Assembly (NCBI RefSeq): GCF_905220365.1
Contig: NC_061129.1
Span: 6,758,803-6,822,802 of the forward strand
Length of the DNA stretch: 64,000 nt
DNA from: Vanessa cardui
Lineage: Eukaryota > Arthropoda > Insecta > Lepidoptera > Nymphalidae
Direction of reading: 5' to 3'
Shown here: piece after piece, positions 35,226-45,923 of the stretch
How the letters are laid out: the number at the start of each line of letters is the position of its first letter
Numbering within the stretch: the first letter of the stretch is position 1
Made by a program: the position numbers and the translations under genes
The notes under the pieces: model-generated
The model's input: the letters and a program-made list of their open reading frames with translations, nothing else
Told to the model about the DNA's origin: nothing
The model's database searches: none

Positions 35226-37416
35226 TATAGGTAATTTGTTTTAAAACGAATAACAAAAGTTGTTTTTACGGTGTTTAAGTAAAATTAAAGTCAGTTAGAT
35301 AGTATATATATTTGATAGATCACAAAATATAGAATTTTTCAATCGCCAGATTGGCTCTATTTGGTCAATAGCGCCGCTAACTGAGGAATAAATCTATCCG
35401 AACTCTTTGACGGCCAGATAAACGTCTATTCAATAGATAACTAGACTTTTGACGTTTAGGTTGAGGTTATTTCTTATTTTTCCAAAGGAATATTAGAAAT
35501 TATGGACATTTTCGTTACTATTCACGGCAAGATAATCTCCTGCCGCTGCACAGACAATTTATTTCTGGTAATATTTTTTGTATCAACATGGTCTTAGTGT
35601 TTCTAATGTGTTTACTATTCGGCAATCGATGTGATTTAAAAGAATATTTATTAATATCCTTCCGAACCGTATTTTTATTTTTATTAGTGGCCGAATCCTT
35701 CTTTACTTTACTGTCTAGTAGTAGTATAACGAAAGTAATAGAATAGTAGTAATGGAATAACGAAAGTACATACTATCGAAATTGGCTCCGCATTATTTTC
35801 GTTGATTGTTTTCATATTAAAACAATGCCGAATCACAAAAGTAAAAACGAAATTACAAAACAAATATTGACGAGAAAGGAAAAAACCAAGGATTTAAATC
35901 GTCTTTGGAAAAAACTGAATAAAAATAAATGAATATTATAACAGGAACATATGTAGGTCGATTCACGATTAATACTGGCCGAATGTTTGATACTGGCCTG
36001 TAAGAAAAAGAATGTCAAGAAATGGCGGCAGTAATTTGTTATAATTCTAATAATATATATAATTTAAAATAATTAGAATGAAGTATTAGACTTAAAAATA
36101 GCTATTGAAAAATGGAGTTAGATTAGTTAATTTGCTGATTATTTAACTATTGAACAATCAGTCCTTAGAATGATATAGAAATATTTGAACAAAATGAAGA
36201 AAATATAAACACGAATTAATGTATCTTAACCTTAAATAAAATAATAAAAAATAACTATTGTTGTTTTTGATGTGAGACATATATTGGGACACCTTGGGGG
36301 TAAGACCGAATCAAATGCTGTAACGGGAAACGACTTGACGTTCTCATAACACTCTCCGCCGGTTTTCTCGTTGTTATGTATGTTTATTTTATATTTATCT
36401 TGTTTCATATTTAGTGATTATTATTATTTTAAATGATTTCAAAAAGTCAATTTATGCCTAACATTTGGCGGCCATTTTTAATGTTTAAGCCGTTGAATTG
36501 TTTTTTTTTTTTTATAAAGAGGTAGGTAGTAGTAGTGTACATAATTGTAATTCCTTGTGATATTAAATTACATGTCATATTTTTTAAGGTAAAGATACCT
36601 TATCTTGGAGTTGGAACCATAATTTCATGACTTACACAAATGTCTATTGACTTGTTTTTAAAATTACATACTGGCTGTTATATCAAGTTGCCCTTTTGGA
36701 TAGCTGATCAGGCTGCAGAACTCAAGGTCCCGGGTACTTATCCCGAGTTGTGCACATATTTATTGGATCCCTTTAGTAAATTTTCTGTTAGTAGTTAGGA
36801 AGTAGGCTGTTATACATTTTTATGCTTAGAGAAGGACAGTTCTGGGCCTGATTTCTTTTCAATCGTCTTTAGTGGCTGACCCGTCCTATATGGGTATACA
36901 AGAGTAACCGAATAGAGATTATACACGTTATTATATACATTCTTGTATTGTTTGACATATTTTGCGCAGATGACAAGCATTTTGATCTCCATAGGCGATA
37001 TTTGTTCCGGATTATATAATAATACCGATTATTTATATTTAGTATAGAACTAAACGTATCATTTCTGTAAGATTTTCTAAATAATAACTTGACATCAATC
37101 TCATAAATATTTACTGTAATCAAAACTACATTAATTAGTAAAATATCGCTATTAAATTCCTCGAAGACTAAGCTTATGTTAATCTTGTTAAACGCCAAAT
37201 GTAAACTGTTACCCTATTATATTGCTATTAGCACTTTGTAACGTTATAATAATGTGAAAACATTAAACTTCGAGATAAGCTAACGATGAGGAGTAACAAA
37301 TTTTGATTCTGCGGCGAGCTCAGCCGAGTTTTAGTACTAGAACCATAATTAAGGTCCTTTACAAGAAGTATAAATATATTGAAATTCATACAAAATATAA
37401 CAAGTATTAGTTATAC
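35226..37416. other. AT-rich stretch with a promoter-like patch and a 35-codon basic ORF
   Basis: No recognised gene. At about 35370-35480 a GC-richer patch precedes an ATG at 35501 with a short frame starting MDIFVTIHGKII. A separate Lys-rich 35-aa frame lies at 35825-35932. Neither matches a family I can name. See findings. Confidence 0.4.
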
Positions 37417-37793
37417 TTGGTGGTAGGGCGCTGTGCAAGCTGTCTGGGTAGGTACCACCCAGTCATTAGATATTCTACTTCCAAAAAACAGTACTCAGTA
37501 TCGTTTGTTGATGAGTTTCTTTCGCCGGTTCTTCCCAGGTCTGGGTATATCCTTTTCTGAAGCGATGGTAGTGTTTATTTGACTATCAATAAGTAAGCGT
37601 AATGCACCGTATTAAATAAAGTAATTTGAGTTTGAGCTTGAGTTGTGTTCGGGTTTGAATGGTGAGTGAGCCAGTGTAATTACCGGCACAAGGGATAACA
37701 TCTTAGTTCCCAAGGTTGGTGGCGCAATGACGATGTAATGTGTCTATGGGCGATGGTGACCACTTACCACCACGTAGCCGTGAACGTTCACCA
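37417..37793 (+). repeat. SINE-like family B, long copy with an internal insertion
   Basis: It starts ttggtggtagggcgctgtgc and continues with tctgggtaggtaccacccag and ttagatattctac. It is interrupted at about 37511-37642, then resumes ttgtgttcgggtttgaatgg, ggtgagtgagccagtgtaat, atcttagttcccaaggttgg, ctatgggcgatggtgaccac. Without the insertion it is about 245 bp. Confidence 0.7.
37511..37642 (+). repeat. Nested retroelement tail inside family B
   Basis: About 132 bp beginning atgagtttctttcgccggtt and ending aaataaagtaatttgagttt then gagcttgag. The polyadenylation-like AATAAA and A/T/G-rich end resemble the 3' tail of a non-LTR element. A short ttg(t) duplication borders it. Confidence 0.5.
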
Positions 37794-38312
37794 AAATATA
37801 CCATATAAACACGTTATGCGTCGCGAATCGATGAAAGTGAAAAAATTATATGAAGGCTTTTCAGGGCCATTCGTTTGTTTATACCAACAACGTATATGAA
37901 CATATTTATGTTGTTGTCCTAGAATGAAATGAAAGAATGATATGTTATTCTTGTCGGGTCGATTGTATGAAGTGGAAGATTAAGGAGCGCAGCGTCTTTC
38001 TTATAATAATAAACCAGAAAATCCTTCCTTAATGCTCGGCTTCACTTTCGCAAACATTTTTGTATTTAAAGTCTCTAGGCATCATAGTTTAGACAGTTCA
38101 TGAATAGTAAATAATAATAATTATTTCGGACGGACAATAACGCTTATACATTATTTATGAGTCGATACGAATACTTGAATGGCTTGTATTATACCACGCG
38201 AAGATTCATTTAGAAAGATTACAGTTATAACTATAATACAGATTTTTTATATAACAAGATATAATATCGAAAATTGCGTAAAAATCTGGAAGTCGAAATT
38301 GCTTCATCATTA
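37794..38312. other. AT-rich stretch, no gene seen
   Basis: Nothing recognised. Confidence 0.5.
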
Positions 38313-38551
38313 CATAGTTTAAAACAGAGTCGCATACCGCTTCCTGTTACTACGTAAACCTAGATCTATAAAATTACGCAACGTATTTTTTTAATAAATA
38401 GAGCGATTTGAGATGAACGTTTTTGTATATAAGACATGGACAATATAGTAAATAAACACTGATAATTTTCTAATGTGCGTAAATAAACAAAAAATCTGTA
38501 GAATATTTGATATCAGTATTGCATCCGTGCGAAACCGAGGCGGGTCGCTAG
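38313..38551 (+). mobile_element. Interspersed repeat family D (Helitron-like), copy 2 with CTAG end
   Basis: It is related to 22233-22455 along its length. It ends gcgaaaccgaggcgggtcgc then CTAG|T (CTAG at 38548-38551), where gcga and tcgc can form the stem of a short GC-rich hairpin. A terminal hairpin followed by CTRR with T after it is typical of Helitron 3' ends. No Rep/helicase gene is present, so it would be nonautonomous. Confidence 0.45.
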
Positions 38552-39436
38552 TTAATTAATTAACAGGAATAAATATTCTTGTTTGGTTTGCGTTATGACT
38601 TGAAAAGTTAGTTTAGGCATATATTAAAGTGAATTCATAAGTATACGTGCAGTGTCGTCACAGGAGCGAGTTAACAGTGAGGTTTAGCACAAGAATGACT
38701 GTCTCTTTCATTAATATTCCATTAGTGTCGTACACAGCCGCGATGCATTGTGCTCCACATCCGCAACATCCGCCCCGTCGCACCTTATCAACGGGAAAGG
38801 GATCTTGGGAGAGCGTCACAGAATGAATCTCGGAGATGGACTAGAGTTTCATTACAATTTCCTATGCAAATCAGAGTAGCACTTAGCCCCAGATAGCTAA
38901 ATGGGATCGTTCTTTTATAGTTACGTCGTTATCGTTCTGATTTTATTTCTTATCTTTAGTAAAATGGATTTTTTGCGTATATAAATAAATTATTTCCTTT
39001 ATCAATAAAGATAAATAACGGACGAAAAATAATTAGAATTAAGTTTTCTAAAATATATGCATATAAAAACTTTGTAAAGTTCGTCATTAATATTAATAAA
39101 TTTTAATAATAAATTAAATGTATGAGCAAATAAATGTAATTTTTATAAATTTACAACTTATCGTACAATTTTTTTTATTGAATATGTCGTCTAACACGGG
39201 ACTGGAGTAAATTTATATCATATTATTGTACATAGCTACGATAACTGTTTACTATAAATAGTTATAAATATAATGTTTACTTATAAATATAAATTTAAAT
39301 TTTTCATGCTACATTATCCGATTTTATTTTTGTTAAACGGATTAAAGTATAATCCAGAACTCTATTTAAGCTAAGGATTATAGATATTGCATAAAATATA
39401 AATACTAATATAACAATAATAATACGCGATGTTCAG
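38552..39436. other. AT-rich stretch with a GC-richer island at 38690-38890
   Basis: No gene recognised. The island (atgcattgtgctccacatcc, ccgccccgtcgcaccttatc) stands out against AT-rich flanks and is a candidate noncoding regulatory element. Confidence 0.45.
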
Positions 39437-39703
39437 TAAAGCAGTAACAGCCTGTAAATTTCCAACTGCTGGGCTAAGGCCTCCTCATCCATCAAGGAGA
39501 GGGTTTGGAACATATTCCAATGCGGGTTGGTGGAATGCACATGTGGCCGAATTACGATGAAATTAGGCATATGCAGGTTTCCTTACGATGTTTTCCTTCA
39601 CCACACAGCACGATATGTATTATAAACATAAATTAAGCTCATATATATAGTGGTGCTTGCCTGTTAAGATGCACGCGGTCTATCTACTGGGCTATCTCAG
39701 CTT
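39437..39703 (-). repeat. SINE family A, copy with deleted B box
   Basis: A minus-oriented copy with tail, body and head remnants. About 23 bases that include the B-box-like gggtttgaaccc are missing between gtgcttgcct and gttaagatgc, and another short section is lost after gaacatattcca. It is probably unable to be transcribed by Pol III. Confidence 0.7.
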
Positions 39704-39796
39704 AAGAATTGATTTGGTCTATATATACAGTTAATAAAATGTCCACAGCGCTGAAGCAAACAAATGACGCAAATATGTTTTATTAATCATATTCTC

Positions 39797-39976
39797 TTTC
39801 CTTTTGCAATTAAAGCTGTTGGACACTGGAATATTAGTGCAAAGTCACGCCATTCCGTCTTATTGCCTCCAATGGTGACAGGAATGCTGGTTTCTGCAAA
39901 AAGAATCGAAATAGCGATTCAACAGGGAAGCGCTACTAGCATTCTTTACACCATTCCTCGCGATCATGATTTGTAC
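39797..39976 (+). mobile_element. LINE polyprotein C-terminal relic
   Basis: The plus frame reads AVGHWNISAKSR... and ends IEIAIQQGSATSILYTIP. This resembles the segment found near the C terminus of some insect non-LTR pol proteins (form ETLGPW... and SIAIQRGNAASVLGTLP, recalled from memory). It is short and diverged, without start or flanking domains, so it is a dead fragment. Confidence 0.4.
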
Positions 39977-40467
39977 GGTAGCTATTTTTAATTTTGATTT
40001 ATATATATTTGAATGTTTAATTTAAAGAATTTTAACTAAATATTTGATATGTAGTACACAGATAAAGAATTTCTAAGTCAACTTGATAACATTGAAATAT
40101 AATGATATCTTTTATCTCTTAAACAACGAATGTGAGTAGTATATAACAGTTTAGTTACAGTGGTTATATTAACCCGTAATCGTTCGCAGCGCTCTCATAT
40201 GAGTGATTGAATTCTATTGTTGAGTTTCTCTTGCAAAAATAAACATTTATTCCGGATATTCGTTGAGAGTTTAAGAGCAATAACATTTCAATGTCGTGAT
40301 AATAAAAATGTATTTACGTATTTTTTTTTACGTCATTGTTAGTATTTTTCTCCTAGATTATGTCGTCAATTACTGTGCCGTTTGTTTACAAATGTAAAAT
40401 GGCTTAATTTATTTTATCTTTTTGAAGTCCATACGGAAAATCTTAAAAATATTACTAAATAATTTTT
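39977..40467. other. AT-rich stretch, no gene seen
   Basis: Nothing recognised. Confidence 0.5.
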
Positions 40468-40536
40468 GTTGGGTCAAGATTCGAACTTAGGATCTTGAGA
40501 TCTGCAGCTCTATAACCCAGCCACTAGACTAAAGAC
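40468..40536 (-). repeat. tRNA-like SINE head
   Basis: On the minus strand: tttagtctagtggctgggtt (A box), then gatcctaagttcgaatcttg (B box). Spacing fits a tRNA-derived Pol III promoter. The terminal acceptor stem does not pair convincingly, so I call it a SINE head and not a tRNA gene. Confidence 0.5.
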
Positions 40537-41895
40537 AAACTATAATAATTAGATTTAACTACATTTTTTTGTTTTACTTCCAAAGCAATTTCTCTTTTTA
40601 AAATTTTCAATTAGCAGTTTCGCTTTCAAACATCTCCTAAAATTTTATAAAACATTATTTTTTACAAATTTCAATATTACAAACTGAATAACTTATTTAT
40701 CCTGATTGAATGGATGATTACAATTTTAATAAGGATCCATTGTCTTTGTTGCTCGTATTTTTAGGTTTTACATAAATTTGTTTAAATCAACGTATTTGGA
40801 ACGTAATAAACAACATTTCAACGTCGAAATAACAATTGTTTGCAGAATTGTTGCTAATTCAATAGGACGGAATTTGAGAAGGTAATTAGCGTGATGAAAA
40901 TAAGTCTAAACTTCCAATAAATGTTTAGAGCTATACGAGAGAGATTTTTTTAAATAATTGCTTTAACTGGACACTGACACATTTATTGACATTTTTTATA
41001 GGTGATTACTTAAACAATGCTGTGGATCCTTTATTCGGATTTTAAATTTATGACAACAGCAGCAAATTATAGTATTTAATTAAACACATGCTGAACAATG
41101 TTAATATGTATTCATGTTCAGATCTTTCCAGTGAATTAAAGTGTTATTTAAATGCATTTGAACATTATCACAACCAAAATGCCCTTATATAATCGTCACT
41201 ACCATAAAATCACAAATGGAAATTGTGATACTATTTTCGCGTAAATAAATGAGCGTCATTTACAAAAAGATATTTCGCACGAAATCTTGTTTGACAATTT
41301 GATTGCTTTTTGTCGCTTAATATGTACTCGTATATATTAAAAATTGTCACAATGCCAAAACTTCACTCATTACGAACAAATATGTGTTGCCTGTGGCGAA
41401 AAATACTAAATACAATGACATCCCAGGAGGTCGTCGGTCATGACTGATCATCGTATACATAAACGATTATGTTATGAAGCCCGTGTGCGGTGTAAAGCAA
41501 TTTATTTTGTGAACGGTCAGCCTAAGAGTGGCGCGGGCGTGGGAGATGGGCGATTGCCATTAAAGCTCTGCGGCGGACTGGTAGTGATTGATGAAGGCAA
41601 TCCGCCACTTGTCCGGCCGCGCTGTGCTCTGCACGGCTTTTAATCGCTGTCTTCACTAGTTGATGTTATAAGACATATTTTAACCGAGTCCCTTAAGTTT
41701 CTTTCCGTGGCAATCCAGATGTTCGTGTAATGTGACTTTATGACCCATTTATTTCATTAAAACGTAATTAATACTTGTGATCGTTTTTATTTTTAAAGTA
41801 GGATAACATTTTAGATATTAAGATTAATCGTCTGACTTTCTAATAATAATTCCGCTTTTAATAATGGATATTTATTTCGTACCTTTTTGTAGTAT
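40537..41895. other. AT-rich stretch with a GC-richer island at 41425-41645
   Basis: No supported gene. The island holds a 67-codon open frame (41440-41643) without a known domain; its end (ccgccacttgtccggccgcg) is GC-rich. It may be a regulatory island or a decayed element. Confidence 0.4.
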
Positions 41896-42122
41896 ATGTA
41901 GGCGGACGGGTAAATGGGCCACGTTATGGTAAGTGGTCAATACCGCCCAGAGACATTAGCATTGTAAGAAATATAAGACATACCCTACATCACAAAAGTG
42001 CTACCGACCTTCGAAGCTAAGTTATCCCTTGTGCCTGTAGTTACACTGGCTCACTTATTAAACCAGAATACAACAATACTAAGTATTGCTATTTGAAAGA
42101 AGAATACTCGATGGGTAGGTTA
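41896..42122 (-). repeat. SINE-like family B copy
   Basis: In reverse orientation: gtaggcggacgggtaaatgg, ttatggtaagtggtcaatac, gaagctaagttatcccttgt, gcctgtagttacactggctc, and gatgggtagg near the end. It is moderately diverged and nearly full length. Confidence 0.68.
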
Positions 42123-45100
42123 TTACGGGACTTATATTCAGCTTTCGTCAAAACTTATCGATATTTTCATCGACATATTTATTAAGTCAGGTATTCTTAA
42201 TTACGGCAAAATCAAATTAAATAATGTTAACGATAGGGCGACGCGCAGAAAGGCATTTTTTGCAATATTAAATTTGACTTTAACGTACGTCACCGTTCGT
42301 AATTTATGAAACACCTCATCCGTTCTCCGTTAGTGTTGTACCCATTACTTTAATTGGTTACAGGGTGAGCATGCGTTTCTCTTTAATGAAACCGCGGCAT
42401 AACAAGTCTGTTGGTATTTATCAATTAAGTTACTTGAAATAAATTTCTACTCCTACGTAATTAATGAACACTTTGTAAACACCTGCGCGTTGAGTTACAC
42501 GACTTGGATTATCCAGCACATTCGGTAATGGTGAGAACTTTGTTTAATAAGTCACTTGGATTCCCGAACATGTGTTTACATGAATACAGCTAATTATGGT
42601 ATTTGAATTGATTTGTGCTATGGAAAAATTCATGTGTTTGAATAAAATATATGGAAATGTAAATAATATGATATTATTTTTAGGTATTGTTATTTTTATA
42701 TACTCCCTTGAAGGGCGAAAAGAAAAATGTAGTAAATATTATGGAACTCATACTATCTTCACAGAATTTTTTATCTAAATCGGTTCAGCATTTTAAGCGT
42801 GAAGAAGTAACAGGCAGTTACTTGGGCATTAATAATATTAGAAGAGATAGATGGTATTGCAATATATTTAAAAAGGTTTTTTTCTCGCAAGTTTGCTCTA
42901 AATGAATTACTTAAGTTCAGCTCTCTCTTCTTAAGACCAAAGACTTTTTAAATCTCTTCAAATTTCCTCTTAAATACCCTTATTAGTGGCTTTGAGCACC
43001 ATAGCCACGGTCACGAGTATTCGGTTTATATTTAAAAAATATTTTGAATTTCTAGTTGATTTATATTGAATCCCTATTTGAATTTTACAAGTATTACTTA
43101 CTAGGAATTTTATATGAAACAAATAACTTATATCTCTCTGTAAGTATGAAATGTTTGAAATATTTATGCGGCAATATCTAAGGAATGCATCTCGTATTAT
43201 GCAAATAAATCTGTTAAAATCCGAGTGATTGATTACTGCAGGCGAGCTCAGACCCGTACGATGGGTAATCGGCGTGTTATCTTGAGCAGGCTTGACACGC
43301 CTAGCTCGATCAAACTGAAAAAGATTAACATGTTCGCCACAAATTGATGTTGACACGTTAGCAAATCCTCCACTAAGATATTAAACACGCTCCTTAAAGC
43401 AATTAACTCTGGTATGTGAACTTTCTGAGGAGCGCTCGAGCTCGTACTCACTTTAAAATTGGCTACTGCTGAAAGTTACCAAGTAAATATCGGCTTTGTT
43501 TCGCACCAGTGGATACAGCGACAAAATAATTCTACGGTTACTTTGCCGGTAAAAGGAAAATTAGCAGATTAAGTTTAAAAACAATTTTAGAAAATCGTCA
43601 AATGTTTTATTATGTTAAATTCTTTTGTTTTGTTTTTACTTAAGACGTATTTCGAATGGGGTGACTGCAATACAATCCTCGACTTTGACACTTGTTTTTA
43701 TTGTGGGCGGCCGCGGTATTTACAGGCTTATTTGGTTACGCAAGCGGCCCGCAAAGAGAGCGAGGGTGATTGGACATCAATCACTCGCGTGACACGCAGA
43801 ATCTTTGTTGTCGTTTCACATTTTGCTGCACAGTCTGATACCGCTACTGATCTCCATATAAAAAACCTTGCTAAATAAATTTCTATTCATTCACGAAGTT
43901 ATCACGGTTAAATACGTTCTTTTGAAATGTATAAAGACGTCTCTTGACTGAAAGATCAAAAGGCTATTAGTATTTTGTCACGATATTCTCGTATAAGAAT
44001 ATTATCGACGACTTTGATCATTTATGAGTAAGTTATGTGACGTATCTATATCAATTTTGATTTTATTAACTCACGATATTTGTCCTCTATTTTTGATAGT
44101 TTATTTTCTCACAGAAGACAACGGAGGAAGATTTTATTAGATACAAGATACATATAATGTTTGGTAAAAGTGTAATGTGTCTTGTGAAATTAGGAGATAG
44201 AGAACTAGTAGATAACTGTATACATGGTCCTTGTCAAAGTAAAAATAAAATTGTCTAAATTTACTGTATTTTGATTTTATCTCTATAAAATAGGTTTATT
44301 TAGGATGTTTTGTTTTGTATATTAATTAAAAGCCTTACAAAATTATTTGAAATCAGATTAACTAAGCGTTGGAGTATACTCGTGAGTTTTTTCAAATTAA
44401 TAAAGCTAAACTTTTATAAAAGGGAAAATGCAAATATTTTTTAATTGCAATCATTTGTTAAAGGTAGTCCAAGGTAAATGGAATTTAAATATACCATCTA
44501 AGAAAGCTATAAAAAGAACCTGCATAATCATTCCACTGTATATAAATACTCGTCATGCATATACTATTATTTACATAGGCCGAAAACACAGTAAAATGTT
44601 ATTCCTGTTCTAGGATACAATACATGTCGTTAAATTATTTTGACCAGACTAGTATTATAAAACAGTTTTGCAAGTAAAAAGTAACAAATTTAATATTCTT
44701 TCTACAATTACTAATTTCAAATTTGTAAAAATATGAATGTTAAAATTACAAATATAAATTTCGTAGCTCTACATTTTTCAAGTATTAAACACGATACAAA
44801 CAGTAAATTTAGCCGTATCCATGTGGTCTGACGGATTTAATTGCGAAAGTTTGAGTGCAAATGCAATGTTTTATATATTACTACCACGAATATTGCGCGT
44901 TGCGAGCTTATGTACTTAATTTAATTAATACTATGAGCGTGCCGCTAGTGCAGAAATCATTTCTTAACTTTATATCTCGAATGTGTTTTTATTCGATGTT
45001 TAAGTAGTTGTGTTGTTAATTGACAATTTGATGTACTTTCGTTGTTGAACACGGGTTTCTTTTGCATTAAGTATGGCACGTTCCGTATAATGTCATTATT

Positions 45101-45438
45101 AAATTACTGGCATCTAATAAGAGGAACAATCACGAACATTGTAAGTTGTCTTTCTACTTTTGAATCGAAGCCGGCAAATTTTGTTTAAATATGCGACGTT
45201 GTTGTCGTGTTTGTGTTCCATTAAATTATACGAACGTCGGGTTAGGTTTGTTAAGGTAAACATTTTGCGCTACCTCCGCCATTGTTCCGCCACCCAGCAA
45301 ACTCCAATGACATTTGATTAAAATGGAAATTAATTATACAAATATTAACATAATAAGTTGTTTGTCCATTCATACAGTGTCATATTAAGTACTTATAATT
45401 ACAATTAAATATTAATTTTTTATTTCTTTTTCTTGCAG
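42123..45438. other. AT-rich stretch upstream of the neuroligin coding exons
   Basis: No supported gene. Higher-GC patches at about 43240-43500 and 43660-43860 carry open frames without known domains. A patch at about 45180-45310 (acgaacgtcgggttaggttt, ctacctccgccattgttccg) could be promoter-like DNA near the gene. Confidence 0.4.
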
Positions 45439-45497
45439 AATAAACTAATGCCCCGTATTGTATCATATGACGTTATTGAGACGGAAACATGATTTGG
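45439..45497 (+). other. Nlg: Possible 5' UTR exon of neuroligin
   Basis: A strong acceptor (ttatttctttttcttgcag) precedes this 59-base segment, and a donor (tttgg|gtacgt) follows. It contains upstream ATGs but no long frame. A weak acceptor at 45581/45582 (ggtaacag|tggcc) could open the exon containing the start codon. This is a plausible noncoding leader exon; splicing is not demonstrated. Confidence 0.35.
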
Positions 45498-45643
45498 GTA
45501 CGTTTATTGTGCATCAGATACATTTTACTTACATTTTAGTCTAACATTCATATTGTATATTGTAACAAATTTATGGTAACAGTGGCCGCGAGCACGCGAG
45601 AAAGGAGTATTAGGATGAGCTGGTGGCGTATGGGGCGGTGTGC

Positions 45644-45733
45644 ATGCGCAGAACGGCGGGCCGCGTGATGCGCGGGAGCGCGCGCGTAGCCGGCGGCGCG
45701 ACGCCCGCGCCCGCGCCCGCGCCGTGCGCGTGA
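45644..45733 (+). promoter_or_regulatory. Upstream ORF overlapping the neuroligin start (TGATG)
   Basis: An ATG at 45644 opens a 29-codon frame, rich in Ala, Pro and Arg, that stops with TGA at 45731-45733. The final A is the first base of the neuroligin ATG (45733-45735). A second short upstream ORF begins at 45615. If the mRNA leader includes this part, translation of the main frame may depend on reinitiation or leaky scanning. This extremely GC-rich leader could also be structured. Confidence 0.5.
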
Positions 45734-45923
45734 TGCGCGCGGACCTCGCCGCGCTCTACGCGTGGCTCGTCTGTTGCGCAGCCGCTCTGTCTACGCATAA
45801 ATATAGCACGCGTGTGATTCGTACCAAGTACGGACCATTGCGCGGGATCGTGGTGCATTCGCATCCACAAGTGGAGGCGTACCTTGGTGTTCCTTACGCG
45901 ACTCCACCCCTCGGAAGTCTTAG
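45733..45923 (+). CDS. Nlg: Neuroligin coding exon 1
   Basis: Encodes residues 1-63 plus two bases: signal peptide (MRADLAALYAWLVCC), then TRVIRTKYGPLRG and YLGVPYATPP, the start of the esterase fold. Donor cttag|gtatta, phase 2. The first 60 bases are very GC-rich. Confidence 0.88.

Noticed and set aside
45640..45732. An Arg/Ala-rich N-terminal extension of neuroligin starting at 45640
   Set aside because: It begins with GTG and not ATG. The first in-frame ATG is at 45733 and gives a convincing signal peptide.
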